DNA from: Synechococcus sp. NOUM97013
GTDB lineage: Bacteria; Cyanobacteriota; Cyanobacteriia; PCC-6307; Cyanobiaceae
NCBI RefSeq assembly: GCF_014279815.1
Contig: NZ_CP047941.1
Location: 1,550,001-1,614,000 of the forward strand
Length of the DNA: 64,000 bases
Direction: 5' to 3'
How positions within the stretch are numbered: the first letter of the stretch is position 1; every line of letters begins with the position of its first letter. A program made the position numbers and the translations under genes. The notes beneath the pieces are model-generated. The model did no database searches. It had not been told where the DNA came from and saw only the letters and a list, made by a program, of their open reading frames with translations. Shown in pieces: positions 1 to 7,232 of this stretch.

Positions 1-891
1 TGTCCAGCGACTCTCCAGCGCTCCAAGACCCTGGCCAGCATCCACTGCTGCGGCCATCGAACGCTGGCCTTCACTGCCATCTGCCCAGCATCCACCCATC
101 TGCGGCGGCAGATCATGGGCATGCGTATGCACATCACTCTGGGTGCCGCGATAGGTCTCCAGTTGCTCAAGCGCCGAGAGCCAGCGGTCGATTCCCGGGT
201 GCGCGTTGCGCAGCGCAAAGCCTTTGAAATAAGCCAAGGACGCGTTCATTCGCTCCACATAAGGGATGAACACCAGGTCAGCCGTGCCCGGTATTGCGCC
301 CCCAGGGGACTCAGGATCCAGCCAGGAACCTCCCCCGGCCGCGAGCGCGTCCTCCATCTGTCGTGCCACGACCTGAAACTGATCGCGGGCCTGACGCTCC
401 TGGCGTTCGTTCAGGCCTGGGGTGCACAACCAGATGCACCAGGCACGGAACAGCAAGCGTTCAAGATCACGCAAAGCGCGCACGCGCCGGTCACCCATTG
501 GAACGCCGACAGGCCCGAATGTCCTCTCGAGCGCTTCAAGAATGCGGTCGCTTTCCGTGAGAAGCCGCCCATCCAGTTCAAGTGCCGGGAGCATTCCCGA
601 TGGAACCAAGGCAGTGAACCACGGCTCCTTAGGCCCGTAACAACGCATGGTGACCTTGCGGATCCGATACGGGATCCTGCGAAATTCCAGCCAAAGCCAA
701 ACCTTCTGGCAGTAGGGGCACCAGGCGTGGTGATCGCGAAACAGCGTGACGCGCACCGAAGATTCAGGCTGACCAAACAGACGAAGCGTCGCCTGCGCGT
801 TGGCCGGTCCTTCAACACGCTCCGCAGCGGGCGGTGCCATGGCTTCCAATTCAGACCAGCTCAGAGCCGTGGTGGGATTGGCTTCAACCAT
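1..891 (-). CDS. Glutathione S-transferase family protein (3' end outside window)
   Basis: Read on the minus strand from an ATG at 891; the frame stays open to base 1, so the C-terminus is missing. After a leader of about 48 residues there is a thioredoxin-fold GST N-domain: VTLFRDHHAWCPYCQKVW carries the CPYC motif, and a later ES pair (LLTESDRILEAL) fits glutathione binding. An all-helical C-domain follows (LERLLFRAWCIWL, then FIPYVERMNASLAYFKG). The likely role is glutathione-dependent conjugation or reduction in the cytoplasm; the substrate cannot be told. The divergent gene at 940 starts 48 bases away, so both promoters must lie in this short gap or inside the genes. Confidence 0.88.
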   Translation of the reverse strand, partial: MVEANPTTALSWSELEAMAPPAAERVEGPANAQATLRLFGQPESSVRVTLFRDHHAWCPYCQKVWLWLEFRRIPYRIRKVTMRCYGPKEPWFTALVPSGMLPALELDGRLLTESDRILEALERTFGPVGVPMGDRRVRALRDLERLLFRAWCIWLCTPGLNERQERQARDQFQVVARQMEDALAAGGGSWLDPESPGGAIPGTADLVFIPYVERMNASLAYFKGFALRNAHPGIDRWLSALEQLETYRGTQSDVHTHAHDLPPQMGGCWADGSEGQRSMAAAVDAGQGLGALESRWT

Positions 892-939
892 GACAATCTC
901 GGATCACCACTGCATGATCACCGCCGGAGTGAATCACCT

Positions 940-1410
940 GTGACCATCGAACACCGCCAGCTGCAAGACCTTGAAGATCAGGTCCGTCACCGGGGCACTG
1001 ACCTCCGATGCGAGGACATCCTGGGCTGCTGGCAACTGACGACGATCTGGCCCAAAGGATGCGATCAAAGCAATGCCTTCAATGGTTGGCTTCTGCGCAG
1101 CCTTGGAGCCTGTCTGGACATTGCGGCAGGCCGCAACGCCGATCTTCAGCTGCGCAATGCGGTGAACCTGGGATCACTCTGCCTGCAGTTCCAGGGGCCT
1201 GGTCATCTGCGCGGCAAACGGCCGCTGCTGGTGTTTCAGTTCGAAAAGGTGGAACTGAAGGTTGGCCAACTCACACTGTTGAAACGAACGCTTCCCAGCC
1301 CCGCGAAAGGCCGCGAGCCCTTTTTTGCCTTGATCAGCCGCAGCAACGACGGATGGATGGCAGCCCGAGGCCGCGGTGGGGGGTTGGCGCTCTGGACCCT
1401 CAGGGGTTGA
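940..1410 (+). CDS. Conserved hypothetical protein, weakly fibrillin/PAP-like
   Basis: GTG start at 940, chosen because a GGAG ribosome site lies about 10 bases upstream and because longer versions run antisense through the GST gene. The product is 156 residues. It begins MTIEHRQLQDLEDQ, has a LGCWQLTTIWPKG segment and ends with FFALISRSNDGWMAARGRGGG. The spaced Trp and Gly residues, with alternating beta-strand-like stretches (LLVFQFEKVELKVGQLTL), recall short cyanobacterial plastid-lipid-associated (fibrillin) proteins, but the match is weak. There is no signal peptide or membrane span. The 3' end overlaps the convergent PPOX gene by 11 bases. Confidence 0.65.
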   Translation: MTIEHRQLQDLEDQVRHRGTDLRCEDILGCWQLTTIWPKGCDQSNAFNGWLLRSLGACLDIAAGRNADLQLRNAVNLGSLCLQFQGPGHLRGKRPLLVFQFEKVELKVGQLTLLKRTLPSPAKGREPFFALISRSNDGWMAARGRGGGLALWTLRG

Positions 1411-1987
1411 GCCGCCGTTCTCGCCAGTGGTCCTGACGCTGCCAACAGCGTCGGCAATGGGGGTGAGGCTTCAGATCCAGCTGCTCCACCTGAGATAGAT
1501 GAATGCGCAGCAGCACCAGATGCGGCGAGACAGGTTCGCCATCGACCACCTCGCGAGGCCAAGGCCCTGCCTCGGAGAACAGCTGCCCAGGATCCGGCCA
1601 GGCCCAGACACTGCGGCCGGAGGGCGAGAGCCTGCGCCAGTGATCCGCCAATGCTGCCGGGTCCTGTTCAGGGGTGATCAATCGAGCCGCGCCACGCAAG
1701 CGGAATTGCTCTCTTGCCTTGCGGAACAACCAACACAGCTCCACCTGAGGCTGATGCATCAGTTCAGCGGGTTTCTCGCTGCGAGCATCCGTGAGCAGCT
1801 CCAGCTCACCGGATGGGCTCCACCCACGAAACACCAACGTGCGGACGCGCGGCGTGCCGTCGTGAGCAACGCTGGCCAGTTGAAGCCAACCCGACCCCGG
1901 AGCCCGTCCCTCACGCTGGCGCGCTCCACGCAGCAACGCTCTCCAGGGAGGAAGTAGGTCTGCAGGCCCCTGATCAGTGGACATCAT
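1400..1987 (-). CDS. PPOX-type FMN-dependent flavoprotein
   Basis: A 195-residue protein of the pyridoxamine 5'-phosphate oxidase-like split-barrel fold. The order is typical: GWLQLASVAHDGTPRVRTLV (first strand pair and phosphate-binding Arg), LELLTDARSEKPAEL (the TD..S.K segment that binds FMN), VELCWLFRKAREQFRLRG, and a C-terminal RIHLSQVEQLDL. This fits the cyanobacterial Npun_F5749 type of PPOX flavoprotein rather than true PdxH. It probably binds FMN and reduces or oxidises a small substrate, unknown here. The start overlaps the end of the upstream AhpC-like gene by 14 bases, indicating co-transcription. The last eight residues (WRERRLNP) are basic. Confidence 0.85.
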   Translation of the reverse strand: MMSTDQGPADLLPPWRALLRGARQREGRAPGSGWLQLASVAHDGTPRVRTLVFRGWSPSGELELLTDARSEKPAELMHQPQVELCWLFRKAREQFRLRGAARLITPEQDPAALADHWRRLSPSGRSVWAWPDPGQLFSEAGPWPREVVDGEPVSPHLVLLRIHLSQVEQLDLKPHPHCRRCWQRQDHWRERRLNP

Positions 1988-2708
1988 TCAGCCAAGGATC
2001 AAGGAAGGTCAGCGGACGGGCCATCGTCTCTGAGAAGCCAAGAATGCCTCGATCGCGATAGACGTAAAGGAGCGAATCGTCGCTGTCGAGAAGGAATGTG
2101 CCGCCCCGCTGCGTGATGAAACGATCGTCGGGCACGTAGGTGCCCCAGTGCCGCAGCACTTCATTCATGTTGCGCAGGCGCACCGTGGCCAGTTCAAATG
2201 GACGCTGGAAGCCCGCTCCCCCCGCACGCCGAAACAAGGCGGCAGGAAAGGAGGGCAGCACCCCAGTTTTCACCAGCTCGTCATCACCGAAACGCTGTGG
2301 TGCGGAGCGATCACCGGTATATCCCCGCAGCACTTCCATCAGGGTTCCAGGAGAACCGATACCAGCGCACATCAACAACAACGACGGCCAGGGGCCTCCG
2401 GGCGCCTGAAGCCCTGCTGATAGACCCAGCGCTTGATGCAACTGGTCATCGGGCTCGACCTGCAGCGAGTCCGGCGGAAACCCAGTGAATGCGCAGAAGC
2501 GATCAGCTCCAGCCTGATCACCAATGGCGATAGCCAAAGGACGGATGCCGGCCTGCTCGAGGCTGGGCAGTGCCGGCACCAGCGCCTGGGCATACTCCAT
2601 CGAGTCGAAATCGCCCAGCTGCGTCAACAGCACAACTAACCGCTTAAAACCAGCGTCTGCGCCTGGGTTTTCACCAATTCGTCTTAGCAATGCCTCAGGC
2701 GCTTTCAT
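1974..2708 (-). CDS. AhpC/TSA-like (peroxiredoxin-like, thioredoxin-fold) protein
   Basis: A 244-residue protein of the AhpC/TSA antioxidant type seen in cyanobacteria. RLVVLLTQLGDFDSMEYAQ fits the first strand and helix of the fold, followed by LPSLEQAGIRPLAIAIGDQ (the classic 'how far the enzyme has been reduced' strand) and the C-terminal FLLDSDDSLLYVYRDRGILG, which matches the peroxiredoxin strand that ends in 'gxilyryrd.g'. The usual peroxidatic T-x-x-C is not evident in the first helix; the Cys in FCAFTGFPPD lies elsewhere. Catalysis by the standard mechanism is therefore doubtful. It shares its operon with the PPOX gene downstream and a 45-codon ORF upstream (ATGA overlap). Confidence 0.78.
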   Translation of the reverse strand: MKAPEALLRRIGENPGADAGFKRLVVLLTQLGDFDSMEYAQALVPALPSLEQAGIRPLAIAIGDQAGADRFCAFTGFPPDSLQVEPDDQLHQALGLSAGLQAPGGPWPSLLLMCAGIGSPGTLMEVLRGYTGDRSAPQRFGDDELVKTGVLPSFPAALFRRAGGAGFQRPFELATVRLRNMNEVLRHWGTYVPDDRFITQRGGTFLLDSDDSLLYVYRDRGILGFSETMARPLTFLDPWLNDVH

Positions 2709-2842
2709 CGTTTTGTTGACAACCCGGTTGACAAAAGAGGGCTGTGATCAATAACAGCGTGGCAAATATCGGCATCCAGCCGGGTGATCGCCAACTCAAC
2801 GTCCAGGCGATCCCGCACCATCGCCCTGACCCTGGGTTCCAT
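2705..2842 (-). CDS. Small hypothetical protein, 45 aa
   Basis: A short reading frame starting at ATG 2842 (MEPRVRAMVRDRLDVELAIT...) and ending KR-stop, with the stop overlapping the AhpC-like start by four bases (ATGA). That coupling is the main reason to think it is real. It is predicted to be mostly helical and charged, with one Cys (DADICHAVIDHS). A longer form from ATG 2926 is possible, but it would run into the divergent gene's promoter region. I do not recognise a family. Confidence 0.42.
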   Translation of the reverse strand: MEPRVRAMVRDRLDVELAITRLDADICHAVIDHSPLLSTGLSTKR

Positions 2843-2932
2843 ACCGTTCCAATGACCCAGTGAGTCTCGACAACGTTGTTGAAATCTCACTTTCCTGCTC
2901 CTAAAAACAGACTGACACGTACCCAACCTCCG

Positions 2933-3187
2933 ATGAGAGCTGTTGTTACTTCACTCGTCATTGCCTCTTCAGCCATCGCTGCACCAGCCTTCGCCCAGAA
3001 GGAGATCCCCAAAGCTCCGGGGCATGATCAGTGCCCTCTGGGTTACGTCAACACTCTGGGAACGACCTGCGTCTCTCCCATTTACTACGAGGTGGCGCCT
3101 ACAAATGGCGAGGCGTGCTTAGAAGGATGGATGAACATTGGCGCTGGGTATTGCAAGAAGAAAAAAGGCCCTCTGGGAATTCTCTGA
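2933..3187 (+). CDS. Small secreted Cys-containing protein
   Basis: An 84-residue product with a clear Sec signal peptide at its start (MRAVVTSLVIASSAIAAPAF followed by AQ, cleavage probably after AFA). The mature part has four Cys: DQCPLGYVNTLGTTC, EACLEGW and GAGYCKKKKGPLG. These are likely to form two disulfides in the periplasm. ATG 2933 is preferred over an ATG at 2876 because only the former puts the signal peptide at the N-terminus. Tiny exported proteins of this kind are common and mostly uncharacterised in marine Synechococcus. A weak hairpin with a T-run (CCTC/GAGG, then GGCTTTTTT, 3239-3260) may end the transcript. Confidence 0.72.
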   Translation: MRAVVTSLVIASSAIAAPAFAQKEIPKAPGHDQCPLGYVNTLGTTCVSPIYYEVAPTNGEACLEGWMNIGAGYCKKKKGPLGIL

Positions 3188-3297
3188 CCACACCCAGACC
3201 GATCGGCACAAAAAGCGCTAACACAGGCACCTTCCCGCCTCAGAATCCGAGGGCTTTTTTGATCCGGCACCGGTAACTTGAGACCGACCGTGCAGGG

Positions 3298-3495
3298 TTA
3301 ATAAAAAATGGAAATGCCGCCGAATTGAAGGCAAGCCAATAAATTGGGAGCTAGTTGGAGTTCAGTAATCCCGGACTCCAATATTAAAGAGCCAAGACCG
3401 AAAGCTTCGGCATCGGCTGTGCCTTTGAGCTTATCCGGAAGATCCACATCAAACCTGACGGCTTCGAGGAATGCCTTGGGTTGCTCTTCTGACAT
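3298..3495 (-). CDS. Nif11-like leader peptide (degenerate RiPP precursor)
   Basis: A 65-residue product from ATG 3495. The first 32 residues match the Nif11 leader family: MSEEQPKAFLEAVRFDVDL then PDKLKGTADAEAF, against the family's 'MSEEQLKAFLEkVkaD..LqeKLKaAaDaeavv'. The second half (ILESGITELQLAPNLL) only loosely follows the usual 'AkeaGfsitaeeL' section. A Gly-Gly pair sits at residues 59-60, leaving only ISIFY after it, without the Cys/Ser/Thr core expected of a prochlorosin substrate. No lanthipeptide synthetase or ABC peptidase gene lies in this window. No clear Shine-Dalgarno site is seen. It is therefore an orphan, possibly decayed, precursor gene. Confidence 0.6.
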   Translation of the reverse strand: MSEEQPKAFLEAVRFDVDLPDKLKGTADAEAFGLGSLILESGITELQLAPNLLACLQFGGISIFY

Positions 3496-3556
3496 TGCTA
3501 GACATGGAGCTGCAGCGTGGCCGCAGCCAAGGCCGGCAGCAATGCCTGCAAACAAC

Positions 3557-3579
3557 AAAAAAGCCCGCTCAATGCGGGC
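3557..3579 (-). terminator. Rho-independent terminator of the 3651-3881 gene
   Basis: On the minus strand, GCCCGC-ATTGA-GCGGGC is followed directly by TTTTTT. The stem is perfect and GC-rich. It lies about 72 bases after the stop of the small secreted protein gene, and separates it from the Nif11-like gene. Confidence 0.8.
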
Positions 3580-3650
3580 ATTGACGCCAGATGTTGGAGA
3601 CGAATATGCAGACTTAAGGTTCCAACATTCAAACCTCTGAAACGAAAAGC

Positions 3651-3881
3651 TCAATCCCAATTTACGGTGCAGGTATAAGCCGTCTCTGATCCAACTTCCT
3701 GCGAGCGGCAAGACATGTCAGTCGCTGTCTTGCCTTTGGGGACTTTGGAGAGGGCGCGATTCTTAGCAACCTCCTCATTCATTGCTTGGACCGTATAAGA
3801 GCCAGACCCGGCAATAGCAGCTCCACTGATTGCGAGCAACAAAAGCGGAGTAAAAAACAAAGCGGTGCTGAGTTTCAGCAT
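3651..3881 (-). CDS. Small secreted protein, 76 aa
   Basis: ATG at 3881. The N-terminus is a Sec signal peptide (MLKLSTALFFTPLLLLAISG then AAIAG, cleavage after AIA). The mature domain is about 52 residues: YTVQAMNEEVAKNRALSKVP, then KTATDMSCRSQEVG and ETAYTCTVNWD, with two Cys that could pair. It ends with its own strong terminator at 3557-3579. It is likely periplasmic; no family is recognised. It neighbours several other tiny genes, all of unknown role. Confidence 0.72.
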   Translation of the reverse strand: MLKLSTALFFTPLLLLAISGAAIAGSGSYTVQAMNEEVAKNRALSKVPKGKTATDMSCRSQEVGSETAYTCTVNWD

Positions 3882-3913
3882 GATCCCAAAGACAGTAGAC
3901 AGATCCTTCCTAG

Positions 3914-4012
3914 CTAAGGATTGGATTCAATGCCGTCAAAAATGACAAATTCAGCATCCGCTTGCAGTGCCGCGGGCACTCCATCACGCAGAGCCTTGAA
4001 ATCCTCCAACAT
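3914..4012 (-). CDS. Possible microprotein, 32 aa
   Basis: An ATG-TAG frame with MLEDFKALRDGVPAAL and then EFVIFDGIESNP. Its composition looks protein-like (acidic and amphipathic). An in-frame TGA lies just upstream of the ATG, so the start is fixed if the gene is real. There is no good ribosome site and no family. It lies between two better supported small minus-strand genes. Confidence 0.28.
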   Translation of the reverse strand: MLEDFKALRDGVPAALQADAEFVIFDGIESNP

Positions 4013-4074
4013 TGCTATTCAGACAGATGAAGCTCATCTAAAAAGGGCACCCAGACGAGGCAGGGCACTCGACC

Positions 4075-4251
4075 TCATGCCGCAAGCGTTGAATCAGAGC
4101 CATCGTCAATTTTCAGATGCGTAACCAGACAACTGGTGACACAGTTTTGATCATTGAGGTCACACTCAGTGATGCAGACGAAGTAATCCTCAAGTGCATC
4201 CCATCTTTCTGTCATCGAAGACTGTGAACGCTCACCACCGATCTCATACAT
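4075..4251 (-). CDS. Small Cys-rich hypothetical protein, 58 aa
   Basis: A frame missed at a 60-residue cut-off. It begins MYEIGGERSQSSMTERWDAL and continues EDYFVCITECDLNDQNC, then VTSCLVTHLKIDDGS. Four Cys (CITEC, NCVTSC) are spaced C-x3-C and C-x3-C, the twin CX3C layout seen in helical-hairpin disulfide or metal-binding proteins. There is no signal peptide. An alternative start is the Met at residue 13 (MTERWDAL), and GGTGAG upstream of that could serve as a ribosome site. No family is named; the Cys pattern and clean composition argue that it is coding. Confidence 0.55.
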   Translation of the reverse strand: MYEIGGERSQSSMTERWDALEDYFVCITECDLNDQNCVTSCLVTHLKIDDGSDSTLAA

Positions 4252-4309
4252 AGCTTTGCTCCAAGTGAAAGCTATTTAGTAGAGGTGCCAGCCTAGAGTC
4301 AATTTCAAC

Positions 4310-4408
4310 ATGTCAGAGAATAAACTACCTAGGCACAAACTCACACGAGGATATATTCAACAGCTATTGGCCGAATGGAAGACATGGAAGGTGCCCTGGG
4401 CCCTCTGA
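4310..4408 (+). CDS. Possible microprotein, 32 aa
   Basis: ATG 4310 to TGA 4408: MSENKLPRHKLTRGYIQQLL then AEWKTWKVPWAL. It is basic, with three Trp near the end and a short amphipathic helix. There is no clear ribosome site (AAUUUCAAC upstream). It could be a genuine Trp-containing micropeptide or chance. Confidence 0.28.
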   Translation: MSENKLPRHKLTRGYIQQLLAEWKTWKVPWAL

Positions 4409-4871
4409 AACCTTTATCAACCACAGTCACAACTGCGCAACCAAATAGAAAGACAATATAAAGAGACTCGTCTCAAGCCTTAAAGAGTCGACTCAATCGA
4501 TAGGGTTTCGCCGTGCAGTCAAGACATCCAGGTCACTCTGCGCAAAACAACAGTCTGGCAATCCAATGAGTAGAAGAGGTCTTCATCCCCTCTTGATGGG
4601 TCTTGAGTCTTCTAAGTCTGAGCCATCCTCAGCGAACACTGAGCAACCGAAAAAAGAAGAAGCCAAGACCTCTGGCCTCGAATCAGCCCAGCGGAAGCGA
4701 TTCCTTCGCTCTGAATCAGATCAGGGACCCGAACGGGACTTCAAACAATCCAAGGCTGTGTGAATTCCGCAATGAAAGCAGTTAGTCGCTGCACGGCAGG
4801 GCAATTCCACGTGCTGCCTTGACGCAGGTGCAACCCGAGACCATTGTCACCATCAGAACTGATCGAGCGAG
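4409..4871. other. 463 bases without a convincing gene
   Basis: The best frame here (4566-4763, + strand, 65 codons, rich in Ser, Lys and Glu) has low-complexity composition, no ribosome site and no family, so I do not call it. AGAGACTCGTCTCAAGCC and nearby GAGTCGACTC contain short self-complementary stretches. I see nothing else. Confidence 0.4.
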
Positions 4872-5201
4872 ATGCCTCGGAGAATGTTGGTGCCCTCCAC
4901 TGCGATGCGCCTGGCAATAGTGGCGTCACTCGCAGGGCTCATTGCTCCTGTCGCTCAGGCCCAAGAGCCGGCCACTAAAACCTTTGAACGACGCAATGTG
5001 CCGCTGTCGTGGATCTTCAATGAGTGGCGCCGGAATGGCAACGATGCCAACACCTATCTCTGCGTCTGCGACCAAGATCGTTGCGACACGCGGCCCGGCT
5101 GGCCGTTCCGAAGTTTTGGAACCGGTGAAGCCATCCCAGTTCTGGGGGAATGGAATCTGAACCAAGCTCGGCGCGAGGGGTTTCTCTGCGCGAGACGATA
5201 A
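4872..5201 (+). CDS. Secreted hypothetical protein, about 100 aa
   Basis: The N-terminus is a signal peptide (MRLAIVASLAGLIAPVAQAQ, cleavage after AQA). The start may be ATG 4872, 4884 or 4905; the last places the hydrophobic core nearest the start. The mature part holds LSWIFNEWRRNGNDAN, YLCVCDQDRCDTRPGW and GEWNLNQARREGFLCARR, with four Cys. The domain is probably periplasmic and disulfide-bonded. No family is recognised. It resembles the other lone small exported proteins in this stretch. Confidence 0.68.
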   Translation: MPRRMLVPSTAMRLAIVASLAGLIAPVAQAQEPATKTFERRNVPLSWIFNEWRRNGNDANTYLCVCDQDRCDTRPGWPFRSFGTGEAIPVLGEWNLNQARREGFLCARR

Positions 5202-5774
5202 CTCCAAGGCCGTGCAATCTGAGCTGAGACTCGGCGCGGCTCGATCAAAGGACACGCCGTTTCTACTTTTGATTGTCTCCGCGTAAAAGGCAATGCGCGA
5301 TTTGACCGATGCCAACACGCGCCTCAAGGGTGGAAAGTAAGCCCAACGAGATCGGAGGCGCTGATGACAGCCGACACTCCACCGGCGCAGATTGCAGAAG
5401 CAGACTGACTTTCTGGCCCCTGCTCCAACAGTCTCAACAACGATCCGGGTCGGTCCTTTGGTAGGCACGCAGAGGTAAGCCACGCCAATCGACGCTCCAC
5501 TTGCACCGCCCGAGGTGCCCTCGGAGAAGACGACCCAATCCCTAGAGCGCATGGCCCCAGGGCGCCTCAAGCCAGAAGCTTCGACCCTTCCTGTCGTTCC
5601 AAACGTGATGGGTTGAACGATGCACAAACGAGCGCGCTAGGCCGTCTCTCCTATCCAGGAGGGGCGGCCTCCGCCTTTGATGACTGCAGTGCAAAAGCGT
5701 CCGTCGATCGATACCTGTAACGATGGCCGCAGGCTGAACGCGCTGCTAACGAAAGAGCAGCAGAAAGCTCAACT
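5202..5774. other. 573 bases without a convincing gene
   Basis: A long minus-strand frame (4926-5627) crosses this gap but also lies antisense to the secreted protein gene. Its stretch GVAYLCVPTKGPTRIVVETV (about 5420-5480, minus strand) reads like real protein, so a decayed gene is possible. A hairpin sits at 5640-5669. No plus-strand frame is convincing. Confidence 0.35.
5640..5669. repeat. Inverted repeat / hairpin upstream of the GH13 gene
   Basis: GGCCGTCTCTCCT and AGGAGGGGCGGCC form a 13-base stem (two G-U pairs as RNA) around the loop ATCC. No T-run follows on either side, so it is not a classic terminator. It lies about 105 bases before the GH13 start. Confidence 0.55.
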
Positions 5775-7217
5775 TTGCAAGCAGTGACGGCCTACAGCGA
5801 TCCGCCGGATTGGGTGGGAGAAGCTGTGATCTATCAGATCTTCCCCGATCGCTTCCGCCGCAGCGGACGCGTCAAAGAACAACGCAATCTGCATCTCAAG
5901 CCTTGGGGAAGTGACCCGTCCGAACAAGGATTCCAAGGAGGCGATCTGTATGGCGTGATCGATGCACTGGATCACATCCAGACCATGGGAGTGAACTGCC
6001 TCTACCTGACACCCATCTTCAGTTCAGCAAGCAATCATCGCTACCACGCCTATGACTACTTCCAAGTGGATCCACTCTTGGGTGGCAATGCCTCCCTCGA
6101 CGCGCTGATCACTGCGGTGCATGCAAGAGGGATGCGCCTTGTGCTTGATGGCGTGTTCAATCACTGCGGACGTGGCTTCTGGGCCTTCCATCACGTTGTC
6201 GAAAACGGACAGGCCTCGCCCTATAGAGATTGGTTTCACATCAAAGAGTGGCCCATCAACCCTTATCCGCGAGACGGGGAGAACTGTGGATACGACTGCT
6301 GGTGGTCCATCGCAGACCTGCCGAAGTTCAATCACAGCAACCCAGCCGTTCGGGAGCACCTTCTCGCCGTCGCTCGCCATTGGCTGGAGAAAGGAATAGA
6401 TGGGTGGCGCCTGGACGTCCCCGATGAAGTCCCCCAGGACTTCTGGGTCGAGTTCCGACGTGTCGTACGCGCCGTGAACTCTGATGCGTGGATCGTCGGA
6501 GAAATCTGGGGCGATGCCCATTCATGGCTGCAAGGGCAGCACTTCGATGGAGTGATGAACTACCGCATCGGCTGGAGCACCCTGGGTTGGACGGGAAACA
6601 ACGCCTTAAAAGAGGGCTACCAAAATCTGGAGTATCCCCTTCAAGCCCGCAGCACCGAGGAATTGCTCAACATCTGGAGCAGCACAACAAGTTCCTACAG
6701 ACCAGAAGTCAACCGCGCCCAGATGAATCTTCTGGATAGTCACGATGTGCCAAGAGCCTTGCACAGTCTCAATGGTGATCTGAGAGCGATGAAGCTGGCG
6801 CTGTTGTTGCTGTTCCTCCAGCCCGGAGCTCCTTGCCTCTACTACGGCACAGAAACAGGTCTCGCTGGCGGTCCAGATTCAGAACGTTCCAGCGGGCCAG
6901 AACCAGCCTGCAGAGAAGCGTTTCCATGGGAACAACCCTGGGATGCCGATCTCAGGGCCTACCTCAAGGAATTAGCCGACCTCAGACGCACTGATCCAGA
7001 CTTACGTCAGGGAAACCTGCGCTGGAAAGCCGTTGGAACCGATGGGTTGGTTGCCGAGGCTGAAAGTCTGGAGGTGTGGATCAATCGAAGTCGGATTCAT
7101 CCATTGGAGTTACCCGAAGCCCAAACCACTGCCAGAACTCTGTGGAGCTGTGATGAAGACAACGTGTCGGCTTGTCTGTCACCACAATCAGCAGTCATGC
7201 TTGCAAAACCGTCTTAG
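5775..7217 (+). CDS. Glycoside hydrolase family 13 alpha-amylase-type enzyme
   Basis: A 480-residue TIM-barrel enzyme. AVIYQIFPDRF opens the barrel and GVNCLYLTPIF is strand 3. LVLDGVFNHCG (about 122-132) is conserved region I. GWRLDVPDEV holds the nucleophile Asp214, VGEIWGD the acid/base Glu243 and LLDSHDVPR the transition-state Asp324. The pattern fits the neopullulanase/cyclomaltodextrinase branch, without the extra N-terminal domain of dimeric maltogenic amylases. It probably acts on short or cyclic alpha-glucans in the cytoplasm, alongside GlgB and the glucokinases elsewhere in the window. The start is TTG 5775; GTG 5784 is an alternative. Neither has a strong ribosome site. Confidence 0.88.
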   Translation: MQAVTAYSDPPDWVGEAVIYQIFPDRFRRSGRVKEQRNLHLKPWGSDPSEQGFQGGDLYGVIDALDHIQTMGVNCLYLTPIFSSASNHRYHAYDYFQVDPLLGGNASLDALITAVHARGMRLVLDGVFNHCGRGFWAFHHVVENGQASPYRDWFHIKEWPINPYPRDGENCGYDCWWSIADLPKFNHSNPAVREHLLAVARHWLEKGIDGWRLDVPDEVPQDFWVEFRRVVRAVNSDAWIVGEIWGDAHSWLQGQHFDGVMNYRIGWSTLGWTGNNALKEGYQNLEYPLQARSTEELLNIWSSTTSSYRPEVNRAQMNLLDSHDVPRALHSLNGDLRAMKLALLLLFLQPGAPCLYYGTETGLAGGPDSERSSGPEPACREAFPWEQPWDADLRAYLKELADLRRTDPDLRQGNLRWKAVGTDGLVAEAESLEVWINRSRIHPLELPEAQTTARTLWSCDEDNVSACLSPQSAVMLAKPS

Positions 7218-7232
7218 CGAATAATCGAAGAC

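Noticed and set aside
115-939. Long plus-strand frame antisense to the GST gene
   Set aside because: The minus strand encodes a recognisable GST here. Only the part from GTG 940 has a ribosome site and protein-like sequence.
4566-4763. 65-codon plus-strand frame, Ser/Lys/Glu-rich
   Set aside because: Low complexity, no ribosome site, no family.
4926-5627. 233-codon minus-strand frame
   Set aside because: Its 3' part is antisense to a signal-peptide protein gene. The other part is only partly protein-like, so I describe it as a gap.
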